From DASWJZ01 sp963739005 (GTDB taxonomy: Bacteria; Pseudomonadota; Alphaproteobacteria; Rhizobiales; Afifellaceae), in the NCBI GenBank assembly GCA_963739005.1, contig CAVTYQ010000001.1, forward strand, positions 1 to 64,000: a DNA stretch of 64,000 nt, in the 5' to 3' direction. This document shows positions 8,354 to 16,927 of the stretch, in pieces. Both the position numbers and the translations under genes were made by a program. A model generated the notes under the pieces. That model searched no databases and was not told the DNA's origin. It saw only the letters and a list, made by a program, of their open reading frames with translations. Each line of letters begins with the position of its first letter. Positions within the stretch are counted from its first letter, which is position 1.

Positions 8354-8887
8354 ATGTCGCGAATTGGCAAGAAGCCGGTGCCGGTGCCGAAAGGTGTGAC
8401 GGCGAACGTCGAGGGCCAGACGGTCAGCGCGAAGGGGCCGAAGGGCCAGCTCGCCGTGGCGCTGGTCGACCAGGTTTCCGTGGCGATGACGGATACCGGT
8501 GTGAAGGTCGAGCCGCGCGACCAGTCAAAGTCGGCTCGCTCGCTTTGGGGGATGTCGCGGACGCTGGTGCAGAACATCTTCGTCGGCGTCACCAACGGGT
8601 TCGAGGAGCGGCTTGAGATCAGCGGCGTCGGCTACCGCGCGCAGGTCGAGGGCAAGAACCTGAACCTCGCGCTCGGCTACAGCCACGACGTGAAGTTCGC
8701 GATCCCGGAGGGGATCAAGATCGAGACGCCGAAGCCCACGGAGATCGTGGTCAGCGGCATCGACAAGCAGAAGGTCGGCCAGGTGGCGGCGGAGATCCGC
8801 CGCTGGCGGCCGCCGGAGCCCTACAAGGGCAAGGGCGTGAAATACGTCGGCGAATACGTCTTCCGCAAGGAAGGCAAGAAGAAGTAG
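8354..8887 (+). CDS. rplF: 50S ribosomal protein L6
   Basis: L6 (177 aa) sits near the factor-binding site and has two similar alpha/beta halves. MSRIGKKPVPVPKGVTANVEG opens the N-terminal half. The second half carries the signature PEPYKGKGVKYVGEYVFRKEGKKK. The frame is open upstream to 8213 inside rpsH, but ATG 8354 gives the family start. Confidence 0.97.
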   Translation: MSRIGKKPVPVPKGVTANVEGQTVSAKGPKGQLAVALVDQVSVAMTDTGVKVEPRDQSKSARSLWGMSRTLVQNIFVGVTNGFEERLEISGVGYRAQVEGKNLNLALGYSHDVKFAIPEGIKIETPKPTEIVVSGIDKQKVGQVAAEIRRWRPPEPYKGKGVKYVGEYVFRKEGKKK

Positions 8888-8895
8888 GTCGGGAC

Positions 8896-9258
8896 ATGCC
8901 AACGAAGAAACCCGGAGCCGCGCGCCGCGAAGTGCGGGTGCGCAAGGTGCTGAAGAAGGCGGCCGGCGGGCGCCCGCGCCTGACGGTCTTCCGCTCGTCC
9001 TCGCACATCTACGCGCAGGTCATCGACGACGCGCGCGGCCACACGGTCGCCGCCGCTTCGAGCCTAGAGAAGCCGCTTCGCGAGAAGCTGAAGACCGGTG
9101 CCGACAAGGCGGCCGCCGCTGAAGTCGGCAAGCTCGTCGCAGAGCGGGCCAAAGCGGCCGGCGTCGGCAAGGTCGTGTTCGATCGCGGCGCCTACATCTA
9201 TCATGGCCGCGTCAAGGCGCTGGCCGATGCCGCCCGCGAGGGCGGACTGGAATTCTGA
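8896..9258 (+). CDS. rplR: 50S ribosomal protein L18
   Basis: L18 (120 aa) binds 5S rRNA with L5. The basic N-terminus is followed by RPRLTVFRSSSHIYAQVIDD and the ending FDRGAYIYHGRVKALADAAREGGLEF, both typical. It is 8 nt after rplF. Confidence 0.96.
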   Translation: MPTKKPGAARREVRVRKVLKKAAGGRPRLTVFRSSSHIYAQVIDDARGHTVAAASSLEKPLREKLKTGADKAAAAEVGKLVAERAKAAGVGKVVFDRGAYIYHGRVKALADAAREGGLEF

Positions 9259-9306
9259 CCTCGCGCACGCGAGGCCGAACCCATATCGAGGAACGGACGG
9301 AACGAT

Positions 9307-9891
9307 ATGTCAGAACATGGACGCCGGCGAGATCGCGGCAGGGATAGGGACCGCGGCGAAGAGCGCGACAGCGAATTCGTCGACAAGCTCGTCCACATCA
9401 ACCGCGTCGCCAAGGTGGTGAAGGGCGGGCGCCGCTTCGGCTTCGCCGCCCTCGTCGTGGTCGGCGACCAGCGCGGCCGCGTCGGCTTCGGCCACGGCAA
9501 GGCGCGCGAAGTGCCGGAAGCGATCCGCAAGGCGACCGAAGCGGCGAAGCGCGGGCTGATCCGCGTGCCGCTTCGCGAAGGCCGCACGCTGCATCACGAC
9601 GTGGCCGGCCGCCACGGCGCCGGCAAGGTCATCTTGCGCGCCGCCGAGCCGGGCACCGGGATCATCGCCGGCGGCCCGATGCGCGCCGTGTTCGAGACGC
9701 TCGGCATAAAAGACGTCGTGGCGAAGTCGATGGGCACCTCGAACCCTTACAACATGGTTCGCGCCACCTTCGACGCGCTGAAGCGCGAGGACAGCCCGCG
9801 CGGCGTCGCCGCGCGCCGTGGCATCAAGGTGTCGACGCTGCAGGCGCGCAGGCGCGACGCCGATGCGGCTGCCGTCGCCGCCGAAGGCTGA
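9307..9891 (+). CDS. rpsE: 30S ribosomal protein S5
   Basis: S5 (194 aa) affects decoding accuracy and mRNA unwinding. An Arg/Asp/Glu-rich N-terminal extension (about residues 1-22) precedes the dsRNA-binding-like core with VKGGRRFGFAALVVVGDQ and VGFGHGKAREVPEAI. MGTSNPYNMVRATFDAL near the C-terminus is diagnostic. The charged leader is common in alphaproteobacterial S5. Confidence 0.97.
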   Translation: MSEHGRRRDRGRDRDRGEERDSEFVDKLVHINRVAKVVKGGRRFGFAALVVVGDQRGRVGFGHGKAREVPEAIRKATEAAKRGLIRVPLREGRTLHHDVAGRHGAGKVILRAAEPGTGIIAGGPMRAVFETLGIKDVVAKSMGTSNPYNMVRATFDALKREDSPRGVAARRGIKVSTLQARRRDADAAAVAAEG

Positions 9892-9902
9892 GGGAAGGCG
9901 CC

Positions 9903-10091
9903 ATGGCCGAAAAGACAATCGTCGTCGAGCAGACCGGGAGCCCGATTCGCCGCCGCTTCGACCAGCGCGACACGCTGATCGGGCTCGGGTTGAACCGGCT
10001 CCACCGCCGCTCGACGCTGAAGGACAATGCGTCGACGCGCGGCATGATCGCGAAGGTGCACCACCTCGTGCGTGTCGTCGAGGAGCGCTAA
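9903..10091 (+). CDS. rpmD: 50S ribosomal protein L30
   Basis: L30 (62 aa) is a small 23S rRNA-binding protein. VVEQTGSPIRRRFDQRDTLIGLGLNRL and the terminal VHHLVRVVEE match the family. It is 11 nt after rpsE and 31 nt before rplO. Confidence 0.95.
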   Translation: MAEKTIVVEQTGSPIRRRFDQRDTLIGLGLNRLHRRSTLKDNASTRGMIAKVHHLVRVVEER

Positions 10092-10122
10092 GAAAAAGAT
10101 TCAGGATACGGGACCTAACCCC

Positions 10123-10608
10123 ATGAAGCTCAATGAACTTTCCGACCGGCCGGGCGCGACCAAGATGCGCAAGCGGATCGGCCGCGGCATCGGCTCCGGC
10201 ACCGGCAAGACCGGCGGGCGCGGTGGCAAGGGCCAGACCGCGCGCTCCGGCGTCGCCATCAAGGGCTTCGAGGGCGGCCAGATGCCGCTGCATCGGCGCT
10301 TGCCGAAACGCGGCTTCACCAACATCTTCGGCAAGACCTTCGTGGAAGTCGGGCTCGACCGGATCGCCGCGGCGATCGAGGCGGGGAAGCTCAACTCCGG
10401 CAAGACGATCGATGCAGCGGCGCTGAAGGCGGCGGGCATCATCCGGCGCACGAAGGACGGCGTGCGTATCCTGGGCGGCGCTGCGCCGAAGGCGAAGCTC
10501 ACGCTCGACGTCGCCGGCGCCTCGCGTCCGGCGATCGCGGCAGTGGAGAAAGCGGGCGGAACCGTCAGGCTCCCCAAGGCGGCGCAACCGGCGGAAGCCG
10601 GCGCCTGA
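10123..10608 (+). CDS. rplO: 50S ribosomal protein L15
   Basis: L15 (161 aa) is a late-assembly 50S protein with a long Gly/Arg-rich N-terminal extension. MKLNELSDRPGATKMRKR, GRGIGSGTGKTGGRGGKGQ and FEGGQMPLHRRLPKRGF are diagnostic. The ORF is open upstream into rpmD, but ATG 10123 is the family start. secY follows after 35 nt. Confidence 0.97.
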   Translation: MKLNELSDRPGATKMRKRIGRGIGSGTGKTGGRGGKGQTARSGVAIKGFEGGQMPLHRRLPKRGFTNIFGKTFVEVGLDRIAAAIEAGKLNSGKTIDAAALKAAGIIRRTKDGVRILGGAAPKAKLTLDVAGASRPAIAAVEKAGGTVRLPKAAQPAEAGA

Positions 10609-10643
10609 GATGAGGGGCCGAGCGGGGGCTTACAGGAGCGATC

Positions 10644-11975
10644 ATGGCCTCAGCAGCCGAGCAACTTGCCGCTAATCTGAACTTCGCCGCCTTCTCCAAG
10701 GCGGAAGAGCTGAAGAAGCGCATCTGGTTCACCCTCGGCGCGCTCCTCGTCTACAGGCTCGGCACCTACCTGCCGCTCCCCGGCATCAACCTCGACGCGC
10801 TGACGCAGGCGTTCGAGCAGCAGTCCCAGGGCATCCTGGGCATGTTCAACATGTTCTCCGGCGGGGCGGTGAAGCGGATGGCGATCTTCGCCCTCGGCAT
10901 CATGCCCTACATCTCCGCCTCCATCATCCTGCAGCTGATGACGGCGGTCGTCCCGCAGCTCGAGCAGCTGAAGAAGGAAGGGGAGCAGGGCCGCAAGGTC
11001 ATCAACCAGTACACGCGCTACCTGACGGTGGTGCTCGCTGCCTTCCAATCCTACGGCATCGCGATCGGGCTTGAGGGCTCGTCGAACATCGTCGTGGATC
11101 CGGGCTGGTTCTTCCGCTTCAGCTCCGTCATCACACTGACCGGCGGAACCATGTTCCTGATGTGGCTCGGCGAGCAGATCACGGCGCGCGGCATCGGCAA
11201 CGGCATCTCGCTGATCATCTTTTCCGGCATCGTCGCCAACATACCGCACGCGCTCGCCGGCACGCTCGAACTCGGCAGGCAGGGCGCTCTTTCCTCGCCG
11301 GTCATCCTGCTCGTCGCCGTGCTCGCGGTCGTCGTGGTGACGGCCATCGTCTTCGTCGAGCGGGCACAGCGGCGGCTGCTGATCCAGTATCCGAAGCGGC
11401 AGATCGGCAACCGCATGTTCCAGGGCGATTCCTCGCACCTGCCGCTGAAGCTCAACACCGCCGGCGTGATTCCGCCGATCTTCGCGTCGTCGCTACTGCT
11501 TCTGCCGATCACGGTCGCGCAGTTCTCGTCGGGCCGGGGGCCGAGCTGGCTCACGTCGGTGACGGCGCTCCTCGGCAACGGACAGCCGCTGCACATGCTG
11601 CTCTACGGCGCGATGATCGTGTTCTTCGCCTTCTTCTATACGGCCGTCGTCTTCAATCCGAAGGACACGGCCGATCAGCTGAAGAAGCACGGCGGCTTCA
11701 TTCCCGGCATCAGGCCGGGCCAGCGCACGGCCGAATACATCGACTATGTCCTGACCCGGATCACGGCGCTCGGCGCGATCTACCTGGTCGTCATCTGCCT
11801 CCTTCCAGAAACGCTCATCACGCGGCTCGGGATACCGTTCTACTTCGGCGGCACGTCGCTGCTGATCGTGGTCAACGTAACGATGGATACCGTGCAGCAG
11901 GTGCAGGGCCACCTTCTCGCGCATCAGTACGAGGGGCTGGTCAAGAAGTCGAAGCTCCGAGGCAGGCGCCGATGA
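10644..11975 (+). CDS. secY: Preprotein translocase subunit SecY
   Basis: SecY (443 aa) is the channel of the Sec translocon in the inner membrane. About ten hydrophobic segments are visible. The N-terminal LGALLVYRLGTYLPLPGIN, plug-region GMFNMFSGGAVKRMAIFALGIMPYISASI and the C-terminal GIRPGQRTAEYIDYVLTRIT loop are typical. The stop TGA 11973-11975 overlaps the adk ATG (ATGA), so adk translation is coupled to it. Confidence 0.98.
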   Translation: MASAAEQLAANLNFAAFSKAEELKKRIWFTLGALLVYRLGTYLPLPGINLDALTQAFEQQSQGILGMFNMFSGGAVKRMAIFALGIMPYISASIILQLMTAVVPQLEQLKKEGEQGRKVINQYTRYLTVVLAAFQSYGIAIGLEGSSNIVVDPGWFFRFSSVITLTGGTMFLMWLGEQITARGIGNGISLIIFSGIVANIPHALAGTLELGRQGALSSPVILLVAVLAVVVVTAIVFVERAQRRLLIQYPKRQIGNRMFQGDSSHLPLKLNTAGVIPPIFASSLLLLPITVAQFSSGRGPSWLTSVTALLGNGQPLHMLLYGAMIVFFAFFYTAVVFNPKDTADQLKKHGGFIPGIRPGQRTAEYIDYVLTRITALGAIYLVVICLLPETLITRLGIPFYFGGTSLLIVVNVTMDTVQQVQGHLLAHQYEGLVKKSKLRGRRR

Positions 11976-12574
11976 GGGTGATCCTCCTCGGACCGCCCGG
12001 GGCAGGCAAAGGCACGCAATCGCAGAGGCTGGTCGAGAAGCACAGCATCGTGCAGCTTTCGACCGGCGACATGCTGCGGGCGGCGATCAAGACAGGCACG
12101 CCGATCGGCAAGAAGGCGCAGGACATCATGGCGCGCGGCGAGCTCGTCCCCGACGAAGTGGTGGTCGGGATCATCGCCGACCGCATGGACGCGCAGGATG
12201 CGCGCAGCGGCTTCGTGCTCGATGGCTTTCCGCGTACCGTAAAACAGGCGGAAGCGCTCGACGCGCTCCTCGCCGAACGTGGGCTGGAACTCGACGGCGT
12301 CGTCGAGCTGAGGGTCGACGAGGGCATCCTGCTCGACCGGATCGGCAGGCGGCTCGCCGACATGCAGGCGCGGGGCGAGCCGGTGCGGGCGGACGACAAC
12401 CCTCAGTCCTTCAAGATCAGGCTCGCCGCCTACCGCGAGCAGACCGCGCCGCTCATCGACTACTACAGGCGGACGGGTCACCTGAAGAGCGTGGACGGCA
12501 TGGCCGGGATCGACACGGTGACGCGCTCGATTGCCGCGGCTTTGCCGGCCAATTCGCCTGTTTCGGGCAGTTGA
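11972..12574 (+). CDS. adk: Adenylate kinase
   Basis: Converts ATP plus AMP to two ADP in the cytoplasm. MRVILLGPPGAGKGTQ is the P-loop; LSTGDMLRAA and FVLDGFPRT are the AMP-binding motifs. At 200 aa it is the short form: the LID is a brief segment without zinc Cys residues. Its place between secY and rpsM is the usual alphaproteobacterial arrangement. The last residues (ANSPVSGS) are an unremarkable tail. Confidence 0.97.
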   Translation: MRVILLGPPGAGKGTQSQRLVEKHSIVQLSTGDMLRAAIKTGTPIGKKAQDIMARGELVPDEVVVGIIADRMDAQDARSGFVLDGFPRTVKQAEALDALLAERGLELDGVVELRVDEGILLDRIGRRLADMQARGEPVRADDNPQSFKIRLAAYREQTAPLIDYYRRTGHLKSVDGMAGIDTVTRSIAAALPANSPVSGS

Positions 12575-12649
12575 CGGCGGGGCGGCGAAACATTAGATAA
12601 CGGCACCAATCCTAGAGAGTCTGGAGCGGTGCCGGGGCTTGAGAGCGGT

Positions 12650-12680
12650 CCGGAACCGGCCTTTTTGCGTTTCCGGCCGG
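12650..12680 (+). promoter_or_regulatory. Alternative hairpins in the rpsM leader
   Basis: In the 149-nt gap before rpsM, CCGGAA (12650-12655) can pair with TTCCGG (12671-12676), or CCGGCC (12656-12661) with GGCCGG (12675-12680). The two use the same G75-G76 bases, so they exclude each other; a short T-run lies in the loop. This could be an attenuator or a ribosomal-protein binding leader, but pairing alone is weak evidence in GC-rich DNA. Confidence 0.3.
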
Positions 12681-12723
12681 GTTTGGCGACGGCGCCGGGC
12701 GGGCGCGGCAGAGGGAGCAGAAC

Positions 12724-13092
12724 TTGGCACGCATTGCAGGCGTCAATATTCCGACGAACAAGCGCGTTGTGATTGCGCTTCAGTACATCCACGGGATCGG
12801 CGCGTCCAAGGCGCGGGAGATCGTCCAGAAGGTGAACATCCCGGATTCGCGGCGCGTCAACGAGCTGTCGGATTCGGAAGTGCTGCAGATCCGCGAGGCC
12901 ATCGACCGCGAGTACATGGTGGAAGGCGACCTCCGCCGTGAAGTCGCGATGAACATCAAGCGGCTTATGGACCTCGGCTGCTACCGCGGCCTGCGCCACC
13001 GCCGCGGCCTGCCGGTCCGCGGCCAGCGGACGCACACGAATGCGCGCACCCGCAAGGGTCCCGCGAAGCCGATCGCCGGCAAGAAGAAATAA
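12724..13092 (+). CDS. rpsM: 30S ribosomal protein S13
   Basis: S13 (122 aa) forms head-body bridges and contacts P-site tRNA. ARIAGVNIPTNKRVVIALQYIHGIG and the C-terminal RGLRHRRGLPVRGQRTHTNARTRKG are diagnostic. The start codon is TTG at 12724, with GAGGGAGC just upstream; no ATG/GTG fits the family N-terminus. A TTG start on a ribosomal protein gene is uncommon. Confidence 0.96.
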   Translation: MARIAGVNIPTNKRVVIALQYIHGIGASKAREIVQKVNIPDSRRVNELSDSEVLQIREAIDREYMVEGDLRREVAMNIKRLMDLGCYRGLRHRRGLPVRGQRTHTNARTRKGPAKPIAGKKK

Positions 13093-13115
13093 CACAGGAC
13101 AGGGCCAGCTAGACG

Positions 13116-13505
13116 ATGGGCAAGGAAGCAACGCGCATCCGCAAGCGCGAACGCAAGAACATCACGTCGGGCATCGCCCACGTGGCTTCGACCTTCAACA
13201 ACACCATGATCACCATCACCGACGTGCAGGGCAACACGATCGCCTGGTCGTCGGCAGGGGCGATGGGCTTCAAGGGGTCGCGCAAGTCGACTCCCTACGC
13301 TGCGCAGATCGCCGCCGAGACGGCGGCGCGCAAGGCGCAGGATCATGGGGTAAGAACGCTCGAGGTGGAAGTCTCCGGGCCCGGCTCCGGCCGCGAATCG
13401 GCGCTCAGGGCGCTGCAGGCGGCCGGTTTCATGATCACGACGATCCGCGACGTGACGCCGATCCCGCATAACGGCTGCCGGCCGCCCAAGCGCCGGCGCG
13501 TCTGA
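13116..13505 (+). CDS. rpsK: 30S ribosomal protein S11
   Basis: S11 (129 aa) lines the mRNA exit channel platform. IAHVASTFNNTMITITDVQGN, SSAGAMGFKGSRKSTPYAAQ and the terminal DVTPIPHNGCRPPKRRRV are typical. It is 23 nt after rpsM. Confidence 0.98.
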   Translation: MGKEATRIRKRERKNITSGIAHVASTFNNTMITITDVQGNTIAWSSAGAMGFKGSRKSTPYAAQIAAETAARKAQDHGVRTLEVEVSGPGSGRESALRALQAAGFMITTIRDVTPIPHNGCRPPKRRRV

Positions 13506-13519
13506 GTAACAAACAAAAG

Positions 13520-13564
13520 ATGCGCCGCCAGCGGGCGGCGCATGGGCCGCTGTCTAAAGCGGCC
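13520..13564 (+). promoter_or_regulatory. Two consecutive hairpins between rpsK and rpoA
   Basis: ATGCGCCGCC (13520-13529) pairs perfectly with GGCGGCGCAT (13534-13543), loop AGCG. It is followed at once by GGCCGCT (13545-13551) pairing with AGCGGCC (13558-13564). Neither has a T-run, so a simple terminator is unlikely. A role in RNA processing or in setting the rpoA to ribosomal-protein ratio is an inference. Confidence 0.5.
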
Positions 13565-13585
13565 TCCAATCCTTGAGAGGCACGG

Positions 13586-14605
13586 ATGGTTATCCAGAAG
13601 AACTGGCAAGACCTGATCAAACCGAACAAGCTCGACGTGAAGCTTGGTTCGGATCGGCGGCGCGTCGCCACGATGGTGGCGGAGCCGCTCGAGCGCGGGT
13701 TCGGGCTGACGCTCGGCAATGCGCTGAGACGCGTGCTCCTCTCTTCGCTGCAGGGCGCGGCGGTGACGAGCGTGCAGATCGATGGCGTGCTGCACGAATT
13801 CTCCTCGATTGCGGGCGTGCGCGAGGACGTGACCGACATCGTCCTCAACATCAAGGAAATCGCCGTGAAGATGGACGGCGAGGGCCAGAAGCGCATGACG
13901 CTCAGGAAGACCGGGCCGGGCCACGTAACCGCCCGCGACATCCAGACGGTCGGCGACATCGAGATCCTGAACCCCGAGCATGTGATCTGCACGCTCGACG
14001 AGGGCGCCGACATCCGCATGGAGCTCACCGTCAGCGGTGGCAAAGGCTACGTGGCGGCCGAGCGCAACCGCCCCGAAGACGCGCCGATCGGGCTGATTCC
14101 GGTCGACAGCCTCTACTCGCCGGTGAAGAAGGTCTCTTATCGCGTGGAGAACACGCGCGAAGGCCAGGTGCTCGACTACGACAAGCTCACGCTTTCGATC
14201 GAGACCGACGGCTCGGTGACCCCGGACGATGCGGTCGCCTATGCGGCGCGCATCCTGCAGGACCAGCTTTCGATCTTCGTCTCCTTCGAGGAGCCGAAGA
14301 AGGAGACCGTCGAAGAGTCGACGCCGGAGCTTGCTTTCAACCCGGCGCTTCTGAAGAAGGTCGACGAGCTGGAGCTTTCGGTGCGCTCGGCGAACTGCCT
14401 GAAGAACGACAACATCGTCTATATCGGCGACCTCATCCAGAAGACCGAGGCGGAGATGCTCAGGACGCCGAACTTCGGGCGGAAGTCGCTGAACGAGATC
14501 AAGGAAGTCCTGGCGTCGATGGGCCTCCACCTCGGCATGGAAGTGCCGAACTGGCCGCCCGACAACATCGAGGACCTCGCCAAGCGCTTCGAAGACCAGT
14601 ATTGA
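13586..14605 (+). CDS. rpoA: DNA-directed RNA polymerase subunit alpha
   Basis: Alpha (339 aa) nucleates RNA polymerase assembly and its C-terminal domain contacts promoters and regulators. The N-terminal domain has EPLERGFGLTLGNALRRVLLSS and GAAVTSVQIDGVLHEFSSI. A linker rich in Glu/Lys precedes the C-terminal domain with SVRSANCLKNDNI and the helix-hairpin-helix FGRKSLNEIKEVL. A ribosome site TTGAGAGG lies upstream of ATG 13586. Confidence 0.98.
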   Translation: MVIQKNWQDLIKPNKLDVKLGSDRRRVATMVAEPLERGFGLTLGNALRRVLLSSLQGAAVTSVQIDGVLHEFSSIAGVREDVTDIVLNIKEIAVKMDGEGQKRMTLRKTGPGHVTARDIQTVGDIEILNPEHVICTLDEGADIRMELTVSGGKGYVAAERNRPEDAPIGLIPVDSLYSPVKKVSYRVENTREGQVLDYDKLTLSIETDGSVTPDDAVAYAARILQDQLSIFVSFEEPKKETVEESTPELAFNPALLKKVDELELSVRSANCLKNDNIVYIGDLIQKTEAEMLRTPNFGRKSLNEIKEVLASMGLHLGMEVPNWPPDNIEDLAKRFEDQY

Positions 14606-14651
14606 GCCTTTCCGCGCGCCCTCCGGCGTCGGGATTTTAGGAGAACGGGCC

Positions 14652-15092
14652 ATGCGCCACGGCAAAGCGCGCCGCAAGCTGAACCGCACCTCGACGCATC
14701 GCACGGCGATGTTCGCCAACATGGCGGCGTCGCTGATCGAGCACGAGCAGATCGTCACCACGCTACCGAAGGCGAAAGAGCTTCGCCCGGTCGTGGAGAA
14801 GCTCGTGACGCTGGCAAAGAAAGGCGACCTTTCCGCACGCCGGCTGGCGATGGCCCGCATGCGCGACGAAGCGATGGTCAAGAAGCTCTTCGAGACGATC
14901 GGCCCGCGCTACAAGGAGCGGAACGGCGGCTACACGCGTGTCCTGAAAGCGGGCTTCCGTCATGGCGACAACGCGCCGGTCGCGGTGATCGAGTTCGTCG
15001 ACCGCGACACGGAGGCGAAGGGCGCCGCGGACAAGGCACGTCACGCCGAGGAGATGGAGGCGCGGGGCGGGAGCGCAGAAGCGGCCGCCTGA
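14652..15092 (+). CDS. rplQ: 50S ribosomal protein L17
   Basis: L17 (146 aa) binds near the tunnel exit. MRHGKARRKLNRTSTHRTAMFANMA and GGYTRVLKAGFRHGDNAPVAVIEFVDRD are typical. The Ala/Glu-rich tail after residue 120 is a common extension. It is the last gene of the alpha operon, followed by a terminator. Confidence 0.97.
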   Translation: MRHGKARRKLNRTSTHRTAMFANMAASLIEHEQIVTTLPKAKELRPVVEKLVTLAKKGDLSARRLAMARMRDEAMVKKLFETIGPRYKERNGGYTRVLKAGFRHGDNAPVAVIEFVDRDTEAKGAADKARHAEEMEARGGSAEAAA

Positions 15093-15119
15093 GACGGCGC
15101 TAATTCCGGGATTCGAAAG

Positions 15120-15145
15120 GGCGGCCTTGCGCCGCCTTTTTCTTT
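15120..15145 (+). terminator. Rho-independent terminator of the alpha operon
   Basis: GGCGGC (15120-15125) pairs with GCCGCC (15131-15136) over loop CTTGC and is followed by TTTTTCTTT. It lies 28 nt after the rplQ stop. Confidence 0.85.
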
Positions 15146-15388
15146 GGCTTCGGGACTGCGGCGAAACGGCAGACGGCGTGCCTTTTCGACCTTCTCCTTT
15201 CTGCCATCACCTCCGCTCGGCGGAGCATGGCGACGGCCCAAAAGAAGGCGGCTTTGGCTGACTTTTCTGTCGGCGGCGCCGTTCCTTTCGCTTTCGTAAT
15301 CCGAGGTGCCAGCGGTTTGCCTTGCCGTTCCGTGCGCCGCCGCCTATTTCGAGGGGCTCGGGGGCGCCGAATCTCAAGGAGGACCGGG
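15146..15388. other. Intergenic region upstream of the DegP-type protease
   Basis: No convincing gene is seen. The protease frame is open upstream to 15227, but that part lacks a signal peptide and a ribosome site, so I treat it as leader DNA. AAGGAGGA at 15376-15383 is the ribosome site for the protease start at 15389. A promoter probably lies here but I cannot pick one out. Confidence 0.5.
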
Positions 15389-16915
15389 ATGCGACGGAGC
15401 ATCGGCCTCGTCACGGCATTTGTGGTTGCCGCAATTGGCGCTGCGGCGCTGTTGCTGCCGGCGCAACGTCACGCGGTCGCGACGGCGCTTGTCGGCGCGA
15501 CGGCGAACGCCGCAACGGTCGCCGCGCCGGCCTTGCGCGCCCCAGTGCTCGCTGCCCAGCCGGCCGCGGCCCAATCCGCCCAGCCGGTGACCGTGCCCGA
15601 CAGCCGCGAGGCGATCCGGCTCTCCTTCGCGCCGATCGTGAAGCGCGTCGCGCCGGCCGTGGTCAACGTCTACGCCACGTCGCGCGTGCAGGTGCGCTCG
15701 CCATTCGAGGGCGACCCCTTCTTCGAGCGCTTCTTCGGCGGCGGTCTCTTCGGCGGACCGCAGGAGCGCCAACGCTCCTCGCTTGGCTCCGGCGTGATCG
15801 TCGATCGGAGCGGCGTCATCGTCACCAACAACCACGTCGTCGGCGATGCCACCGACATCAAGGTCGCGCTGTCGGATGGGCGCGAGCTTCCCGCGACGAT
15901 CCTCCTCAAGGACGAGCGCACCGATCTCGCCATCCTGAAGATCGAGAACGCCGGCGATCTTCCGGTGCTCGAGCTCGGCAATTCCGACGCGCTCGAAGTC
16001 GGCGACCTTGTGCTCGCGGTCGGCGACCCCTTCGGCGTCGGCCAGACGGTGACGAGCGGCATCGTCTCCGCGGTGGCGCGCACCAATGTCGGCATCAACG
16101 ATTTCGGCTTCTTTATCCAGACCGACGCCGCCATCAATCCGGGGAATTCCGGCGGACCGCTCGTCGACCTCGACGGCAAGGTGGTCGGGATCAACACAGC
16201 GATCTTCTCGCGCAGCGGCGGCTCGATCGGCATCGGCTTCGCCATCCCCTCCGACATGGTGCGCACGGTCGTGCAGCAGGCGGTCGCCGGCTCGAAGTCG
16301 GTGGCGCGGCCGTGGATCGGGGTCGTCTGTCAGGACCTGACGCCGGAAATCGCGTCATCGCTCGGACTGGCGAGCCCGCGCGGCGCGCTCATCACGAGCG
16401 TCGAAAAGGATTCGCCTGCCGGCAAAGCCGGGCTGAAGGTCGGCGACCTGATCCTCAAGGCCGGCGACCGCGACGTCGGCGACGCGGCGTCCTTCGACTA
16501 CCGCCTTGCCGTCACCGGCGTCGGCAACCCGATGGCGGTCACGATCTGGCGCGACGGGACGGAGAGCACCGTCGACGTCGTGGCCGAGGCCGAGCCGCAG
16601 CTCAGCGAATCCGACTTGACGCTGCTCGGCGGGCGGAGCCCGCTGACCGGCGCCGTCGTCGCCGACCTGAACGCGTCGCTTGCCGACCGCATGCGCATCC
16701 GCGGCGCCGACAAGGGCGCGGTCATCGTCGACATCGAGCCGATGTCGCCGGCGGCGCGCGTGGGCTTCCGCAAAGGTGATGTCGTGCTCGGCGCGCAGGG
16801 CGAGGACGTGACGACCGCTGAGCAACTCGCCAAGCTCGTCGAGGCGGACAGCCGGCTCTGGCGGATCAAGTTCAGCCGCGATGGCCGCGTCTCCAATCTC
16901 GTCATCGGAGGCTGA
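15389..16915 (+). CDS. DegP/HtrA-family periplasmic serine endoprotease
   Basis: A 508-aa envelope quality-control protease. Residues 1-30 form a signal peptide or anchor (MRRSIGLVTAFVVAAIGAAA), followed by an Ala/Pro-rich linker. The trypsin-like domain (about 75-290) has the triad H149 (TNNHVVG), D179 (ERTDLAILKI) and S254 (NPGNSGGPL). Two PDZ domains follow, about 310-400 (PWIGVVCQDL, SPAGKAGLKVGDLI) and 420-505. The start at 15389 is set by a strong AAGGAGGA. Similar proteins are called DegP, DegQ or MucD. rarA follows after 12 nt. Confidence 0.92.
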   Translation: MRRSIGLVTAFVVAAIGAAALLLPAQRHAVATALVGATANAATVAAPALRAPVLAAQPAAAQSAQPVTVPDSREAIRLSFAPIVKRVAPAVVNVYATSRVQVRSPFEGDPFFERFFGGGLFGGPQERQRSSLGSGVIVDRSGVIVTNNHVVGDATDIKVALSDGRELPATILLKDERTDLAILKIENAGDLPVLELGNSDALEVGDLVLAVGDPFGVGQTVTSGIVSAVARTNVGINDFGFFIQTDAAINPGNSGGPLVDLDGKVVGINTAIFSRSGGSIGIGFAIPSDMVRTVVQQAVAGSKSVARPWIGVVCQDLTPEIASSLGLASPRGALITSVEKDSPAGKAGLKVGDLILKAGDRDVGDAASFDYRLAVTGVGNPMAVTIWRDGTESTVDVVAEAEPQLSESDLTLLGGRSPLTGAVVADLNASLADRMRIRGADKGAVIVDIEPMSPAARVGFRKGDVVLGAQGEDVTTAEQLAKLVEADSRLWRIKFSRDGRVSNLVIGG

Positions 16916-16927
16916 CACGGTCGAACT

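Noticed and set aside
15227..15388. N-terminal extension of the DegP-type protease
   Set aside because: The extension has no signal peptide and the strong AAGGAGGA plus hydrophobic leader place the start at 15389.
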